Assembly (NCBI GenBank): GCA_964654695.1
Contig: CAZZKJ010000029.1
Span: 1 to 28,017 of the forward strand
Origin: CAZZKJ01 sp964654695
GTDB taxonomy: Bacteria; Krumholzibacteriota; Krumholzibacteriia; WVZY01
Length of the DNA stretch: 28,017 nt
Direction of reading: 5' to 3'
Of this stretch, positions 1 through 7,076 are shown piece after piece (position 1 is the stretch's first letter; every line of letters starts with the position of its first letter). The notes beneath the pieces were generated by a model, which saw only the letters and a program-made list of their open reading frames with translations, had not been told where the DNA came from and did no database searches. Both the position numbers and the translations under genes were made by a program.

Positions 1-510
1 TCCAAATCTTGAAGTTAACTCGCGGTTTTTTTCCTTGAAAAATACCCTGGCTATCCCGGCGGATTCCGTTAAAGTCACCGGATTGAAATACTTATTGTCT
101 CCTGCCGTCCCTTTGCTTACAAACTGCGACAGGATCCTGAACGCCCCGATGGGTTCGACGATGCTTTCAAGTGTAATCCGGAAAGTCGATTCTAAATCTA
201 TCAGGTCGGTTGATATATCCGGCCGGCTCCATGACCTGGTTTCCCGCATTTGAGAATGAGTCTGGCCGAACGCAAGCTTGAGCGTGTTTTTGTTAAGAAC
301 CTTGGCAAGAATCTGCTTTTCGGCAATCCAATTTATATTGCTAACCCACGTTACCGATCCGGTTTCGGACCCGGCCCAGTTATCACTGTAAGAAGTCTGA
401 CTCATGGTTAGATTGGCGTCGAGACTCATTATCCAGGCTTCGGCCGCAGCGCCGGTGGCGGCGAAAACCGCAACGGCGAGCACTATGGCAAGAATTCCAA
501 AGTGTTTCAT
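1..510 (-). CDS. Exported protein resembling DUF3078 outer-membrane proteins, partial (C-terminus off the left edge)
   Basis: An open frame runs from ATG at 510 on the minus strand to base 1 without a stop, giving 170 codons. It is preceded by a clear AAGGAGGGG ribosome binding site. The first 23 residues form a signal peptide: MKHFGIL, a hydrophobic stretch, then Ala-rich residues ending near AAAEA. The mature part starts with a short Trp/Asn/Ser-rich pattern (WIMSLDANLTMSQTSYSDNW, then VTWVSNINW). This resembles the start of DUF3078-type proteins, which are predicted outer-membrane barrels. The family assignment is by eye from the N-terminal half only. I infer an envelope location and no defined function. 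The gene lies downstream of the RRM gene but is separated from it by a terminator and a structured leader (554-700). Confidence 0.6.
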   Translation of the reverse strand, partial: MKHFGILAIVLAVAVFAATGAAAEAWIMSLDANLTMSQTSYSDNWAGSETGSVTWVSNINWIAEKQILAKVLNKNTLKLAFGQTHSQMRETRSWSRPDISTDLIDLESTFRITLESIVEPIGAFRILSQFVSKGTAGDNKYFNPVTLTESAGIARVFFKEKNRELTSRFG

Positions 511-553
511 AAAAGTGTGCCCCTCCTTGGCTATGATTATTATCCTGAGGCGT

Positions 554-700
554 TCGATGGTCTTTAACGGATCAGATCTGATTGTGCCTTATTAACATTT
601 ACCATCGAGAATAATATCAGACCTGTTAAGATACCGGGACCGCCATAAGGAAACCCGGCTCGAAGAGCTTTAGCTCCTGATCACAGGATTTGCGAAACGC
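554..700 (-). promoter_or_regulatory. Structured leader of the exported-protein gene, possibly a riboswitch-like element
   Basis: On the minus strand, 700 to 630 contains GCAAA, a short hairpin (TCCTG-TGAT-CAGGA), then CTAAAGC and a CCGGG/CCCGG stem with ATGGC in its loop. The order GCAAA - hairpin - AAAGC - second hairpin with AUGGC resembles c-di-GMP-I (GEMM) riboswitches. The usual GACGC before AAAGC and a GNRA loop are missing. Closer to the gene, TCGATGGT (554-561) and ACCATCGA (601-608) are inverted copies enclosing the perfect palindrome ATCAGATCTGAT (571-582). A near copy, ATCAGACCTGTT, lies at 617-628. The repeats are seen directly; the riboswitch idea is a weak inference. Confidence 0.3.
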
Positions 701-767
701 TTGACGGCTTGAGGAAACTTTTTCTCCACGGCCCATCTGGTCATAAAACCCCTCGGATGGATTGCAA

Positions 768-794
768 AAGCGGGCGGGATGATCCCGCCCGCTT
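768..794 (-). terminator. Rho-independent terminator of the RRM gene
   Basis: A perfect 12-bp inverted repeat (AAGCGGGCGGGA / TCCCGCCCGCTT) has a 3-base loop. On the minus strand it is followed by a short T run (CTTTTGC). It lies about 70 bases beyond the stop of the RRM gene. Confidence 0.7.
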
Positions 795-863
795 ATTGAG
801 CGAACATTCAGTTATTTGCATAATTTCGGAGTAAGTCCGAAAGACAAATATCGTTCGTTAGAA

Positions 864-1160
864 CTATCTGAAACGCTTTCGGCCGCCACCACCGCCACCG
901 CCACCGCCGCCACCGCTGCGCTCGCGCGCTTCGTTTACGTTGAGATTACGGCCGTCCATTTCCTGGCCGTTAATCGCGTTTATGGCGGTCTGTGCTGCGT
1001 CGTCATCCATCTCGACGAAACCAAATCCGCGGGGCCTTCCCGTGTCGCGGTCGGTTATCAGGTTTACGGAATGAACCGTGCCATGCTGCTCGAACATTTG
1101 ACGAACGTCCCCTTCAGACGCGCTGAAAGGAAGGTTTCCTACATAAATCCTCTTAACCAT
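864..1160 (-). CDS. Glycine-rich RRM RNA-binding protein
   Basis: A 98-residue single-RRM protein. RNP2 (IYVGNL) is at residues 5-10 and RNP1 (RGFGFVEM) at 44-51, with the aromatic residues that stack on RNA bases. After the RRM ends near residue 78 there is a run of 11 glycines (83-93) and a basic end, RKRFR. This is the layout of the short bacterial/cyanobacterial Rbp proteins, which bind RNA and are often cold-induced. Start choice is firm, with AAGAGGAGA just upstream of ATG. The gene is monocistronic: a terminator follows, and about 375 bases of non-coding DNA precede it. The GCC/ACC-rich codon run for the Gly tail is a likely slippage-prone microsatellite. Cold induction here is inferred, not shown. 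Confidence 0.92.
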   Translation of the reverse strand: MVKRIYVGNLPFSASEGDVRQMFEQHGTVHSVNLITDRDTGRPRGFGFVEMDDDAAQTAINAINGQEMDGRNLNVNEARERSGGGGGGGGGGGRKRFR

Positions 1161-1537
1161 TGATCAACTCTCCTCTTAAGAGTCTGCACCGCTGATCATC
1201 GAACAAACAAAACCGGCGGCGCGTAAAACTGTGAAATGAACCCCTCCGGGCGGCGCTGGCAGTACCGTCCATCGAAAAAGGATCACGGTGAATTAATGAG
1301 TCTACTCATTTCAGAGATGGGCAGAAACTTGGGAGGTGCTCATTCGAAGGCAAACGCAAACAGCTAGTTAGCAGCGATGACACTTGAAAGATCTGCTCAG
1401 ACTCGGTCTCCGGATAAATTAAAGCATAGATTCCGGAAAAAGCAACAACTTTATTCGGACAACGGCTAGACAGAGAAAGCATAACAATGCGAACTCAAAT
1501 GCAACTTCTTTTAGTTACTAGGCTTACGCTCGGCGCG
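1161..1537. other. Non-coding stretch upstream of the RRM gene
   Basis: No convincing gene is present. On the minus strand a sigma70-like promoter candidate lies at 1445-1418. If real, it gives the RRM mRNA a leader of about 250 bases. Within that leader AATGAGT-CT-ACTCATT (1295-1310) can fold into a small hairpin. Long structured leaders are common on cold-shock RNA-binding genes; whether this one is regulatory is unknown. Confidence 0.4.
1418..1445 (-). promoter_or_regulatory. Candidate promoter of the RRM gene
   Basis: On the minus strand, TTGCTT (1445-1440), a 16-base spacer and TTTAAT (1423-1418) match the sigma70 -35 and -10 boxes at 3/6 and 5/6. It sits about 260 bases upstream of the RRM start. 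Support is by pattern only. Confidence 0.35.
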
Positions 1538-2206
1538 CTACTTGAAAACGGCTATTTCATCGAAGGCTTTTCTCTTAATATCGGGCACCTTGACCCCTTC
1601 GGCGGGGTATCCCGTAACCAGAATCAAGAACGGTTTCTCGCTGACGGGACGATCCAGGATTTTATTCAAAAACTTCATGGGACTGGGCGTGTGAGTAAGA
1701 CAAACCAGCCCGGTGCGGTGAACTGCCGTAATAAGTATTCCGGTCGCTATTCCCACGGATTCGGTCACGTAATAGTTCTTTGCATTTTTTCCGCTCCCTT
1801 TGGTCCCCCGCGTTTTGGCGAATATGCATATCAAGCACGGCGCTTCTTCCAGAAATGGCTTGTTCGCATCGGTTCCCAGCGGTTCGAGGGCGGCGAGCCA
1901 TTCATCAGGAGCTTTCCCATGATAGAATTCCCTCTCCTCGCGCTCCGCCTCTTCTCTGATACGGCGTTTCAGCTCCATATCGGTGACTACAACGAAATGC
2001 CACGGCTGCATGTTTGCCCCGCTCGGTGCGGTTCCGGCGGCCATCAAACAATTTTTTATAACTTCCGGAGAAATCCGTCGTCCGGAAAAATGCCTCACGG
2101 AACGGCGCAGGCGCATCTCTTCAAAAAACATCTTCGAGCGCTCTGTCATTTCCCTTTCGGTATATTCCCTGTAGCCCGGGAGTTCTATGAACTTCGGTTT
2201 TTTCAT
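1538..2206 (-). CDS. Nitroreductase-fold flavoprotein of the iodotyrosine deiodinase type
   Basis: A 222-residue FMN enzyme. RRSVRHFS (34-41) and APSGANMQPW (60-69) are nitroreductase FMN-binding signatures. The protein lines up along its length with animal iodotyrosine deiodinase: APSGA, PW.FVVV, EE...Y, THTP (171-174), GYP and VPDIKRK near the end. The three residues that hold the iodotyrosine zwitterion in the mammalian enzyme (Glu, Tyr four residues later, Lys 21 further on) appear as E91, Y95 and K116 with the same spacing. It therefore probably catalyses reductive dehalogenation of halotyrosines or a related phenol, but the substrate is inferred. The start at 2206 is chosen because GGAGG lies just before it; an in-frame extension to 2323 would run through the preceding terminator. 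A lone minus-strand gene. Confidence 0.85.
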   Translation of the reverse strand: MKKPKFIELPGYREYTEREMTERSKMFFEEMRLRRSVRHFSGRRISPEVIKNCLMAAGTAPSGANMQPWHFVVVTDMELKRRIREEAEREEREFYHGKAPDEWLAALEPLGTDANKPFLEEAPCLICIFAKTRGTKGSGKNAKNYYVTESVGIATGILITAVHRTGLVCLTHTPSPMKFLNKILDRPVSEKPFLILVTGYPAEGVKVPDIKRKAFDEIAVFK

Positions 2207-2240
2207 TTGGGCCTCCGATCTCCGGCCGCAGGATTGCGGC

Positions 2241-2276
2241 AAAAAGGCAAAGCGGGGCGAACCCCGCTTTGCCTTA
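2241..2276 (-). terminator. Rho-independent terminator of the IPTL-CTERM gene
   Basis: A perfect 14-bp inverted repeat (2244-2257 and 2262-2275, AAGGCAAAGCGGGG) with a 4-base loop is followed on the minus strand by TTTTT. It lies between the exported-protein gene and the nitroreductase gene, about 115 bases after the former's stop. Confidence 0.85.
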
Positions 2277-2391
2277 ATAATTGTTAAGCTCCCGCCGGAG
2301 AAATATCCCGCAGGTTCACGCATGAGTTCGCGTGAATCATATCTTTTATCCCACTATTATTGCAACAGCGGGATTCCGAAGCGAAGCGCTT

Positions 2392-3240
2392 TTAAGCTCT
2401 GGCGTAAAGCCTGCGGCGCCTGGCCTGGTAGTACACCCCGGCGGCCACTATAAGAAGGCTCAACACAATCAAGCCCCATGTCGAAAGTGTCGGTATTACC
2501 GAAGGGCTGCATCCACCGGTGTAGTCGTTATTATAGTGCGCTCCATTAAGGGTAAAAAGAACATTCTGCGTACCGTCATTGGCAGGCACAAAATTCGATT
2601 CGCACGAAGGACATGTGAAATTCGGCGCGCTGTATACCCACGGAACATTGGCGGCTACAACCTGATCGTTATATATTACAGGATCATCGAGAATGAACAC
2701 CATCGAATCCGAAATCCTTGTAAACGTAAATCGCGGTTTGATTACAATATCCAAACTATAAGTCCCTCCGTTCGCATGTGTCTTCGTTATATTCATGGTG
2801 CCGGGTGAAGTCGCGGTCGCCGACAATGTCACATCCACCGCATAATCTTCCGGAAACATGCCGCCATTATAAGTAACCGTTATCGGCTGGCATGAAGTGA
2901 GGTTCAATTCCACGATTTCAACCGGGATAACATCCGACGACCCCAACGTAGGCAGAAGGGCATCCGACATTCTCTGTATTATGGTATCAATATTATCGAG
3001 TCCGCTCGGGCACTCGGTCGTAGGAAGAAGCTGCACACCCTGAAACTGGATCTGGTCCACAAAAGGATCCGACCCCGGACCGAAGAAATCGGCGGGAATC
3101 GGGTCTGCTGCGAAATCCCAGAACGAGCATCCCAAACGGTCATAACCATCATATCCCATAAGTACGTTCTGGCTCCATGCCGCCAACGGGACGATAAGCA
3201 GCGCAAGCACGGCAACTATACAAATAACTCGGTACGGCAT
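2392..3240 (-). CDS. Exported protein with an IPTL-CTERM sorting signal
   Basis: A 282-residue secreted protein of unknown function. It has a signal peptide (residues 1-24, cleavage near AWSQ) and a Cys-containing extracytoplasmic region. The C-terminus has the tripartite sorting signal of the IPTL-CTERM family: IPTLSTWG (249-256), one membrane helix (about 257-271), then the basic end RRRR (274-277). Such signals are recognised by exosortase/archaeosortase-like enzymes and mark proteins for surface processing. A CPSC motif (210-213) may bind metal or form a disulfide. The ATG at 3240 is preferred over GTG at 3246, because GGAGG lies five bases before the ATG and would overlap the GTG. It has its own promoter (3318-3290) and terminator. 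No sorting enzyme is encoded in this window. Confidence 0.85.
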   Translation of the reverse strand: MPYRVICIVAVLALLIVPLAAWSQNVLMGYDGYDRLGCSFWDFAADPIPADFFGPGSDPFVDQIQFQGVQLLPTTECPSGLDNIDTIIQRMSDALLPTLGSSDVIPVEIVELNLTSCQPITVTYNGGMFPEDYAVDVTLSATATSPGTMNITKTHANGGTYSLDIVIKPRFTFTRISDSMVFILDDPVIYNDQVVAANVPWVYSAPNFTCPSCESNFVPANDGTQNVLFTLNGAHYNNDYTGGCSPSVIPTLSTWGLIVLSLLIVAAGVYYQARRRRLYARA

Positions 3241-3289
3241 AAGCACCTCCGGTTGCAGATATGAAATTATACGGAAAATCCTGAACTAT

Positions 3290-3318
3290 ATTTTACCACA
3301 ATTAAAGATATATGTCCA
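3290..3318 (-). promoter_or_regulatory. Sigma70-like promoter of the IPTL-CTERM gene
   Basis: On the minus strand, TGGACA (3318-3313), a 17-base spacer and TAAAAT (3295-3290) match the consensus boxes 5/6 each. Predicted transcription start is near 3283, about 43 bases before the ATG. Confidence 0.65.
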
Positions 3319-3449
3319 CTTCAATGACTTAAACAGTTCCTATTCGAATCTATATATGGCAAAATAAAATCTCATACATTAGAATCCACGTGTTAACCGG
3401 CACTCCTAATCCCCCTTTTCCAGCCGCCGATTTTGGTCTTGGGAGTATA

Positions 3450-4529
3450 ATGCAGGAAAGCATCGAAACGAACAATAAAACCAATAGAATTCTAAAGGGG
3501 TTAAAACGGGCGATCGGCAATACTCCCCTTCTAGGCATCGATTTTCTGTACAAGGGTGAAAAGCGAACGCTCTACGCCAAGTCCGAAAACCTGAACATGA
3601 CCGGAAGCATCAAGGACCGGATGGCGCTGCATATAATAGAGAGCGCGTACGCAGACGGCAGCCTGCATGCGGGCGATAAAATAGTAGAGGCCACCAGCGG
3701 TAATACCGGTATATCTTTCTCCGCGATCGGGCGCGCGCTCGGGCACCCGGTCACGATTTTCATGCCCGACTGGATGAGCCGGGAGCGGGTGGATCTAATC
3801 CAAAGCCTGGGCGCCGCGAGCGTCCCGGTGACCCGCGAACAGGGGGGCTTTGCAGGCAGCATCCGGATGGCCGAAGATCTGGCCGCTGAAGAAGAAAATG
3901 TTTTTCTCCCCAGGCAGTTCGCCAATGAAGCAAATATAAAAGCGCATGAACAGACTACAGGGCCGGAGATATGGTGGCAGCTGCAGTTCGGCGGACTCTG
4001 CCCAGATGCTTTCGTCGCGGGAGTGGGAACCGGAGGAACCGTTATGGGAGTCGGGCGTTACTTTCGCTCCCGAAAACCTGAGATCAAAATCCATCCGCTC
4101 GAACCCGCGGAATCACCGATTCTTTCCAAAGGCCATAAAACCGGACATCATCGAATACAAGGAATCTCCGATGAATTCATTCCCGACATAGTCGATTTGA
4201 ATGAACTCGACGACGTCGTGGATGTGTCCGACGGGGATGCGATTATAATGGCTCAAAAACTGGCGGCATCACTGGGCCTGGGCGTCGGCATTTCGTCAGG
4301 AGCCAACTTCCTGGGGGCGCTGGAAATCCAGAACCGCCTCGGCGCCGGAACCGTGGTTGTAACGGTGTTTTCAGATGATAACAAGAAATACCTGAGTACC
4401 TGCCTCGTCCAGAAAGAACCGGTGAAAGAAGAATACTTATCCCCCCATATCGAGCTCGCCGGATTTACGGTCTTCAAACGCGTCTGTCATACTTGCTGCG
4501 AAATGGACGACTGCACGCAGAAGATTTGA
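3450..4529 (+). CDS. PLP-dependent cysteine synthase family protein with Cys-rich tail
   Basis: A 359-residue fold-type II PLP enzyme of the cysteine synthase / cystathionine beta-synthase group. The PLP lysine is K55 in NMTGSIKDR. The substrate loop SGNTG is at 83-87, the phosphate-binding loop GTGGT at 193-197, and ISSGAN at 281-286 supplies the serine that contacts the PLP ring. It should carry out beta-replacement on serine or an O-activated serine. Which donor and acceptor it uses cannot be told. After the catalytic domain there is an unusual tail containing CHTCCEMDDC (346-355), possibly a metal or Fe-S site. The ATG at 3450 follows GGGAG; an in-frame ATG at 3390 would add a poorly conserved stretch. 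It is divergent from the IPTL-CTERM gene and has no sulfur-assimilation neighbours here. Confidence 0.85.
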   Translation: MQESIETNNKTNRILKGLKRAIGNTPLLGIDFLYKGEKRTLYAKSENLNMTGSIKDRMALHIIESAYADGSLHAGDKIVEATSGNTGISFSAIGRALGHPVTIFMPDWMSRERVDLIQSLGAASVPVTREQGGFAGSIRMAEDLAAEEENVFLPRQFANEANIKAHEQTTGPEIWWQLQFGGLCPDAFVAGVGTGGTVMGVGRYFRSRKPEIKIHPLEPAESPILSKGHKTGHHRIQGISDEFIPDIVDLNELDDVVDVSDGDAIIMAQKLAASLGLGVGISSGANFLGALEIQNRLGAGTVVVTVFSDDNKKYLSTCLVQKEPVKEEYLSPHIELAGFTVFKRVCHTCCEMDDCTQKI

Positions 4530-4621
4530 CGATATCGTTTTTTCCTCCGGCGGCAAAGCCGGCTTTAATCCCTATCACATCCGGCAGCATTTCAGATAGC
4601 GAACCGGCGGCGCATTAACAA

Positions 4622-4651
4622 TTGACAAGACTCTTAAAGAAGACGGATCAT
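4622..4651 (+). promoter_or_regulatory. Candidate promoter of the MgtC-like gene
   Basis: A perfect TTGACA (4622-4627) is followed after 18 bases by GATCAT (4646-4651, 4/6 to TATAAT). The predicted start of transcription falls at about the ATG (4659), and no ribosome binding site is visible, so the message may be leaderless. Pattern evidence only. Confidence 0.35.
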
Positions 4652-4658
4652 ACCCATT

Positions 4659-5312
4659 ATGCTGGACACGCTTACCGGCTATATTCCCCGGCTTTTTTTC
4701 GCCCTCTTCATCGGCGGACTCATCGGTATTGAAAGAGAGATCAAGGGCAAGCCCGCTGGTATGCGGACCAATATGCTGATGTGCATGGGCTCTTGTCTGC
4801 TCATGATCCTATCCATCGAAGTCGCAAGATCCGCAGGCCGCTCCGGCGACCCGGGCAGGATCGCCGCTCAGGTGGTAACCGGCATCGGCTTCCTCGGAGC
4901 CGGCACCATCCTTCGTTCGCGCGTATCGATAGCGGGGCTCACGAGCGCGGCTACTTTGTGGTTCGTGGCCGCCCTCGGCCTGGCTATAGGCTTTGGCGAT
5001 TTCCTGCTCGCCGGTATATCCGCCGTAATGATAATAGTGATTCTCAGCATCCTCGGCAAATTCGAGACCCACCTGGCCGTACGGCAGAGACGCCATTTCC
5101 TTCAGTTTCATATAGCTGCTTCACACGAGAATATGAAGCAAGTTAAAAAGCTCCTCCGCACCTTCCGAATAACACCCGAAGACATGACCCTGAACCGGGA
5201 GGGCAAGGCCATAGTGTTCAACTTCGAGTACACGGCTCCTGACGAGAAGCACTCCTCCCTCATAAAAGCAATCAAGAAAATAGAAGGCCTGGAATTGACA
5301 TTGGAATACTGA
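4659..5312 (+). CDS. MgtC/SapB family membrane protein
   Basis: A 217-residue protein. The N-terminal half (about 1-140) holds four or five hydrophobic helices with the family motifs GGLIGIERE (19-27), GIGFLGAGTI (about 75-84) and GLTSAATLW (about 93-101). The C-terminal part (about 145-217) is soluble and looks like a small regulatory domain. MgtC in pathogens supports growth at low Mg2+ and modulates the F-type ATP synthase; most environmental homologues have no assigned role. It acts in the inner membrane. It lies just before the complex I operon in the same direction, but a 217-base gap with a separate promoter candidate makes co-transcription uncertain. Confidence 0.9.
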   Translation: MLDTLTGYIPRLFFALFIGGLIGIEREIKGKPAGMRTNMLMCMGSCLLMILSIEVARSAGRSGDPGRIAAQVVTGIGFLGAGTILRSRVSIAGLTSAATLWFVAALGLAIGFGDFLLAGISAVMIIVILSILGKFETHLAVRQRRHFLQFHIAASHENMKQVKKLLRTFRITPEDMTLNREGKAIVFNFEYTAPDEKHSSLIKAIKKIEGLELTLEY

Positions 5313-5387
5313 GCCTGCTGCGGCAACCTCAGGCCGCATGGGTATTTACAGACCCTGTCTGTCCGTCTTTGTTTAAGAACTTTTTGC

Positions 5388-5416
5388 TTTAAATGCCTGG
5401 TGAGATTGTGTATATT
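5388..5416 (+). promoter_or_regulatory. Candidate promoter of the nuo operon
   Basis: TTTAAA (5388-5393, 4/6), a 17-base spacer and TATATT (5411-5416, 5/6) lie in the 217-base gap before nuoA. The predicted leader is about 107 bases. A second TATAAT at about 5471 has no good -35 box. Confidence 0.4.
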
Positions 5417-5529
5417 GTTTCCAATTTATTTCGCCCCAGCGCCTCCGAGCCGCGATCGGATCGAGGCTTATTTTATAATGGGTCCATCAGCTCTGCTCCG
5501 GCCGGCACCCGGAAAAGCATTTCATAATA

Positions 5530-5952
5530 ATGTACTTTGATTACGCAAATATCCTCGTTTTCCTGTTCGTAGGAATAGCTTTTGTCGGCGTGGCGCTGTT
5601 TCTGGGGAGATTCGTGCGCCCCCAAACCCCCGATCCGACAAAAAGCTCCACCTATGAATGCGGTGAAAAACCGGTTGGATCCGCATGGATGAATTTTAAT
5701 TCCCGATTTTTTCTCATAGCCCTTATTTTTCTTATATTCGAAGTAGAGATTATATTTATTTTTCCGGTGGCCACGGTGTTCAGAAAGTGGATCAACGGTA
5801 CAAACGGCATGACCGCCCTGGTCGAACTGCTGATATTCATATTGATCCTGCTGGTGGGGCTCGCCTATGCATGGGCCAAAGGCGACCTCGACTGGATAAA
5901 ACCGGCCGCATCCACCCCGCCCGAAGGCAAAGGAGAAACCGGCAGTGAGTAA
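5530..5952 (+). CDS. nuoA: NADH-quinone oxidoreductase subunit A
   Basis: A 140-residue membrane subunit at the junction of the peripheral and membrane arms of complex I. It has three predicted helices. The loop after helix 1 carries YECGEKPVGSAW, with the conserved cysteine that lies near the quinone chamber entrance. Helix 2 carries the acidic run FLIFEVEIIF, which forms part of the E-channel. The hydrophilic C-terminal tail is slightly extended. It is the first gene of the operon; its end overlaps nuoB by 8 bases, so the two are probably translationally coupled. The ribosome binding site is weak. Confidence 0.96.
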   Translation: MYFDYANILVFLFVGIAFVGVALFLGRFVRPQTPDPTKSSTYECGEKPVGSAWMNFNSRFFLIALIFLIFEVEIIFIFPVATVFRKWINGTNGMTALVELLIFILILLVGLAYAWAKGDLDWIKPAASTPPEGKGETGSE

Positions 5953-6520
5953 AGACAATGATTCAAAGACTCCGCCGGCAGAAGCAATTAAGAAGCCGGC
6001 GGCAAGCCGCCCGGTTTTGATCCCCGGCGGTGAACCTTCGACTGTGGTTCTTACCACCAAGGTCGACGATCTTCTCAATTGGGGCAGAGCCTCGTCGCTT
6101 TGGTACATGCTGTTTGGTCTTGCCTGCTGCGCCATCGAGATGATGCAGGCAGGAGGCCCGAGGTCCGATCTCGACCGCTTCGGAGCCGTTCCGCGGGCCA
6201 CGCCCAGGCAGTCGGATCTCATGCTGGTTGCCGGCACGCTTACATATAAAATGGCGCTTCGCACGAAGCTTCTCTATGAACAAATGCCCGATCCCAAGTT
6301 CGTGATTTCCATGGGAAGCTGCGCCACATGCGGGGGATTGTTTCAGCTCGGGTATTCCGTTCTTAAAGGCGTGGATAAAATAATACCCGTTGATGTTTAT
6401 CTGCCCGGCTGCCCTCCTCGTCCGGAAGCATTGACTCAGGCTTTGCTGTTTGTACAGAATAAGATTAAAACATTCCGGCCTCTAAATTTGAAACATGAGG
6501 AAACGAAGATTTTCGAGTAG
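5945..6520 (+). CDS. nuoB: NADH-quinone oxidoreductase subunit B (cluster N2)
   Basis: A 191-residue Q-module subunit. It holds the terminal Fe-S cluster N2, which passes electrons to quinone. All four cluster ligands are visible: the tandem pair C61-C62 (LACCAIEMM), C126 (GSCATCGG) and C156 (PGCPPRPE). The start is GTG at 5945, with AAAGGAGA upstream, inside the end of nuoA. The N-terminal 40 residues are polar and Pro/Lys-rich, as often seen. Because cluster N2 and the following NuoD and NuoH are intact, the quinone-reducing end of the complex should be functional. Confidence 0.97.
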   Translation: MSKDNDSKTPPAEAIKKPAASRPVLIPGGEPSTVVLTTKVDDLLNWGRASSLWYMLFGLACCAIEMMQAGGPRSDLDRFGAVPRATPRQSDLMLVAGTLTYKMALRTKLLYEQMPDPKFVISMGSCATCGGLFQLGYSVLKGVDKIIPVDVYLPGCPPRPEALTQALLFVQNKIKTFRPLNLKHEETKIFE

Positions 6521-6554
6521 CTCTTTGAAATGAACCTCTAATCATATTATTAAA

Positions 6555-7052
6555 ATGGAAGAAAATAAGATCGCAGAAAGAATCATGTCGGAATTTGCGG
6601 ATGCGGGGCTGCAGGCGTCGGAGGAAGCAACCGATCACGTCATTCTATCCGTTCCCGCCGGAAAACTGACGGGCATTTGCAAATTCTTGAAGCAAAACGA
6701 TGAAATGGATTTCAATACATGTACGTGCATTACCGCAGTGGACAACGGCGAAAATCTTACGTCCGTTTATCATCTCTTTTCTTACACGCACCGGCATTTC
6801 TGTGTGCTCAAAGTGAATGTTTCCCGGTCCGACCCCCACATACCGAGCCTGGACAAGATTTGGCCGGGGGCGGGCTGGTTTGAGCGGGAAGCGTTTGACC
6901 TGATGGGTATCGTGTATGACGGAAATGGAGACCTGAGGCGAATTATGCTCCCCGACGACTGGGAGGGGCATCCCCTGCGCAAGGATTACGAGGAAAAAAA
7001 AGAATACCACGGAATGGGAACATCGCGTACCAACCTGCTCGATGCAGAATAG
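6555..7052 (+). CDS. nuoC: NADH-quinone oxidoreductase subunit C
   Basis: A 165-residue subunit that packs against NuoD in the Q module. The 30-kDa subunit signature is present as WFEREAFDLMGI followed by a short loop and RRIMLPDDWEGHPLRKDYE-type residues (about 113-145). Here nuoC is a separate gene, not fused to nuoD as in E. coli. It lies 34 bases after nuoB and 24 before nuoD. Confidence 0.95.
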   Translation: MEENKIAERIMSEFADAGLQASEEATDHVILSVPAGKLTGICKFLKQNDEMDFNTCTCITAVDNGENLTSVYHLFSYTHRHFCVLKVNVSRSDPHIPSLDKIWPGAGWFEREAFDLMGIVYDGNGDLRRIMLPDDWEGHPLRKDYEEKKEYHGMGTSRTNLLDAE

Positions 7053-7076
7053 GACCGCCAAAACAAGATCTCAATA

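Noticed and set aside
630..700. A firm c-di-GMP-I riboswitch call
   Set aside because: The GACGC segment and GNRA tetraloop are missing and no closing P1 helix could be paired, so it is kept only as a low-confidence leader element.
885..920. GCC/ACC repeat as a regulatory microsatellite
   Set aside because: It is simply the codon run for the Gly tail; no evidence for a separate role.
816..1163. Plus-strand open frame opposite the RRM gene, rich in Ala/Thr
   Set aside because: The Ala/Thr run is the complement of the glycine codons of the RRM tail; the minus strand has the real domain and ribosome binding site.
1487..2287. Long plus-strand open frame opposite the nitroreductase gene
   Set aside because: It is antisense to a gene with clear motifs, has no recognisable domain and reads through the terminator hairpin at 2241-2276.
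4530..4658. Terminator after the cysteine-synthase-like gene
   Set aside because: Only a 5-bp CCGGC/GCCGG stem with a weak T run is present; too poor to call.
5318..5336. Terminator after the MgtC-like gene
   Set aside because: TGCGGC/GCCGCA can pair but no T run follows.
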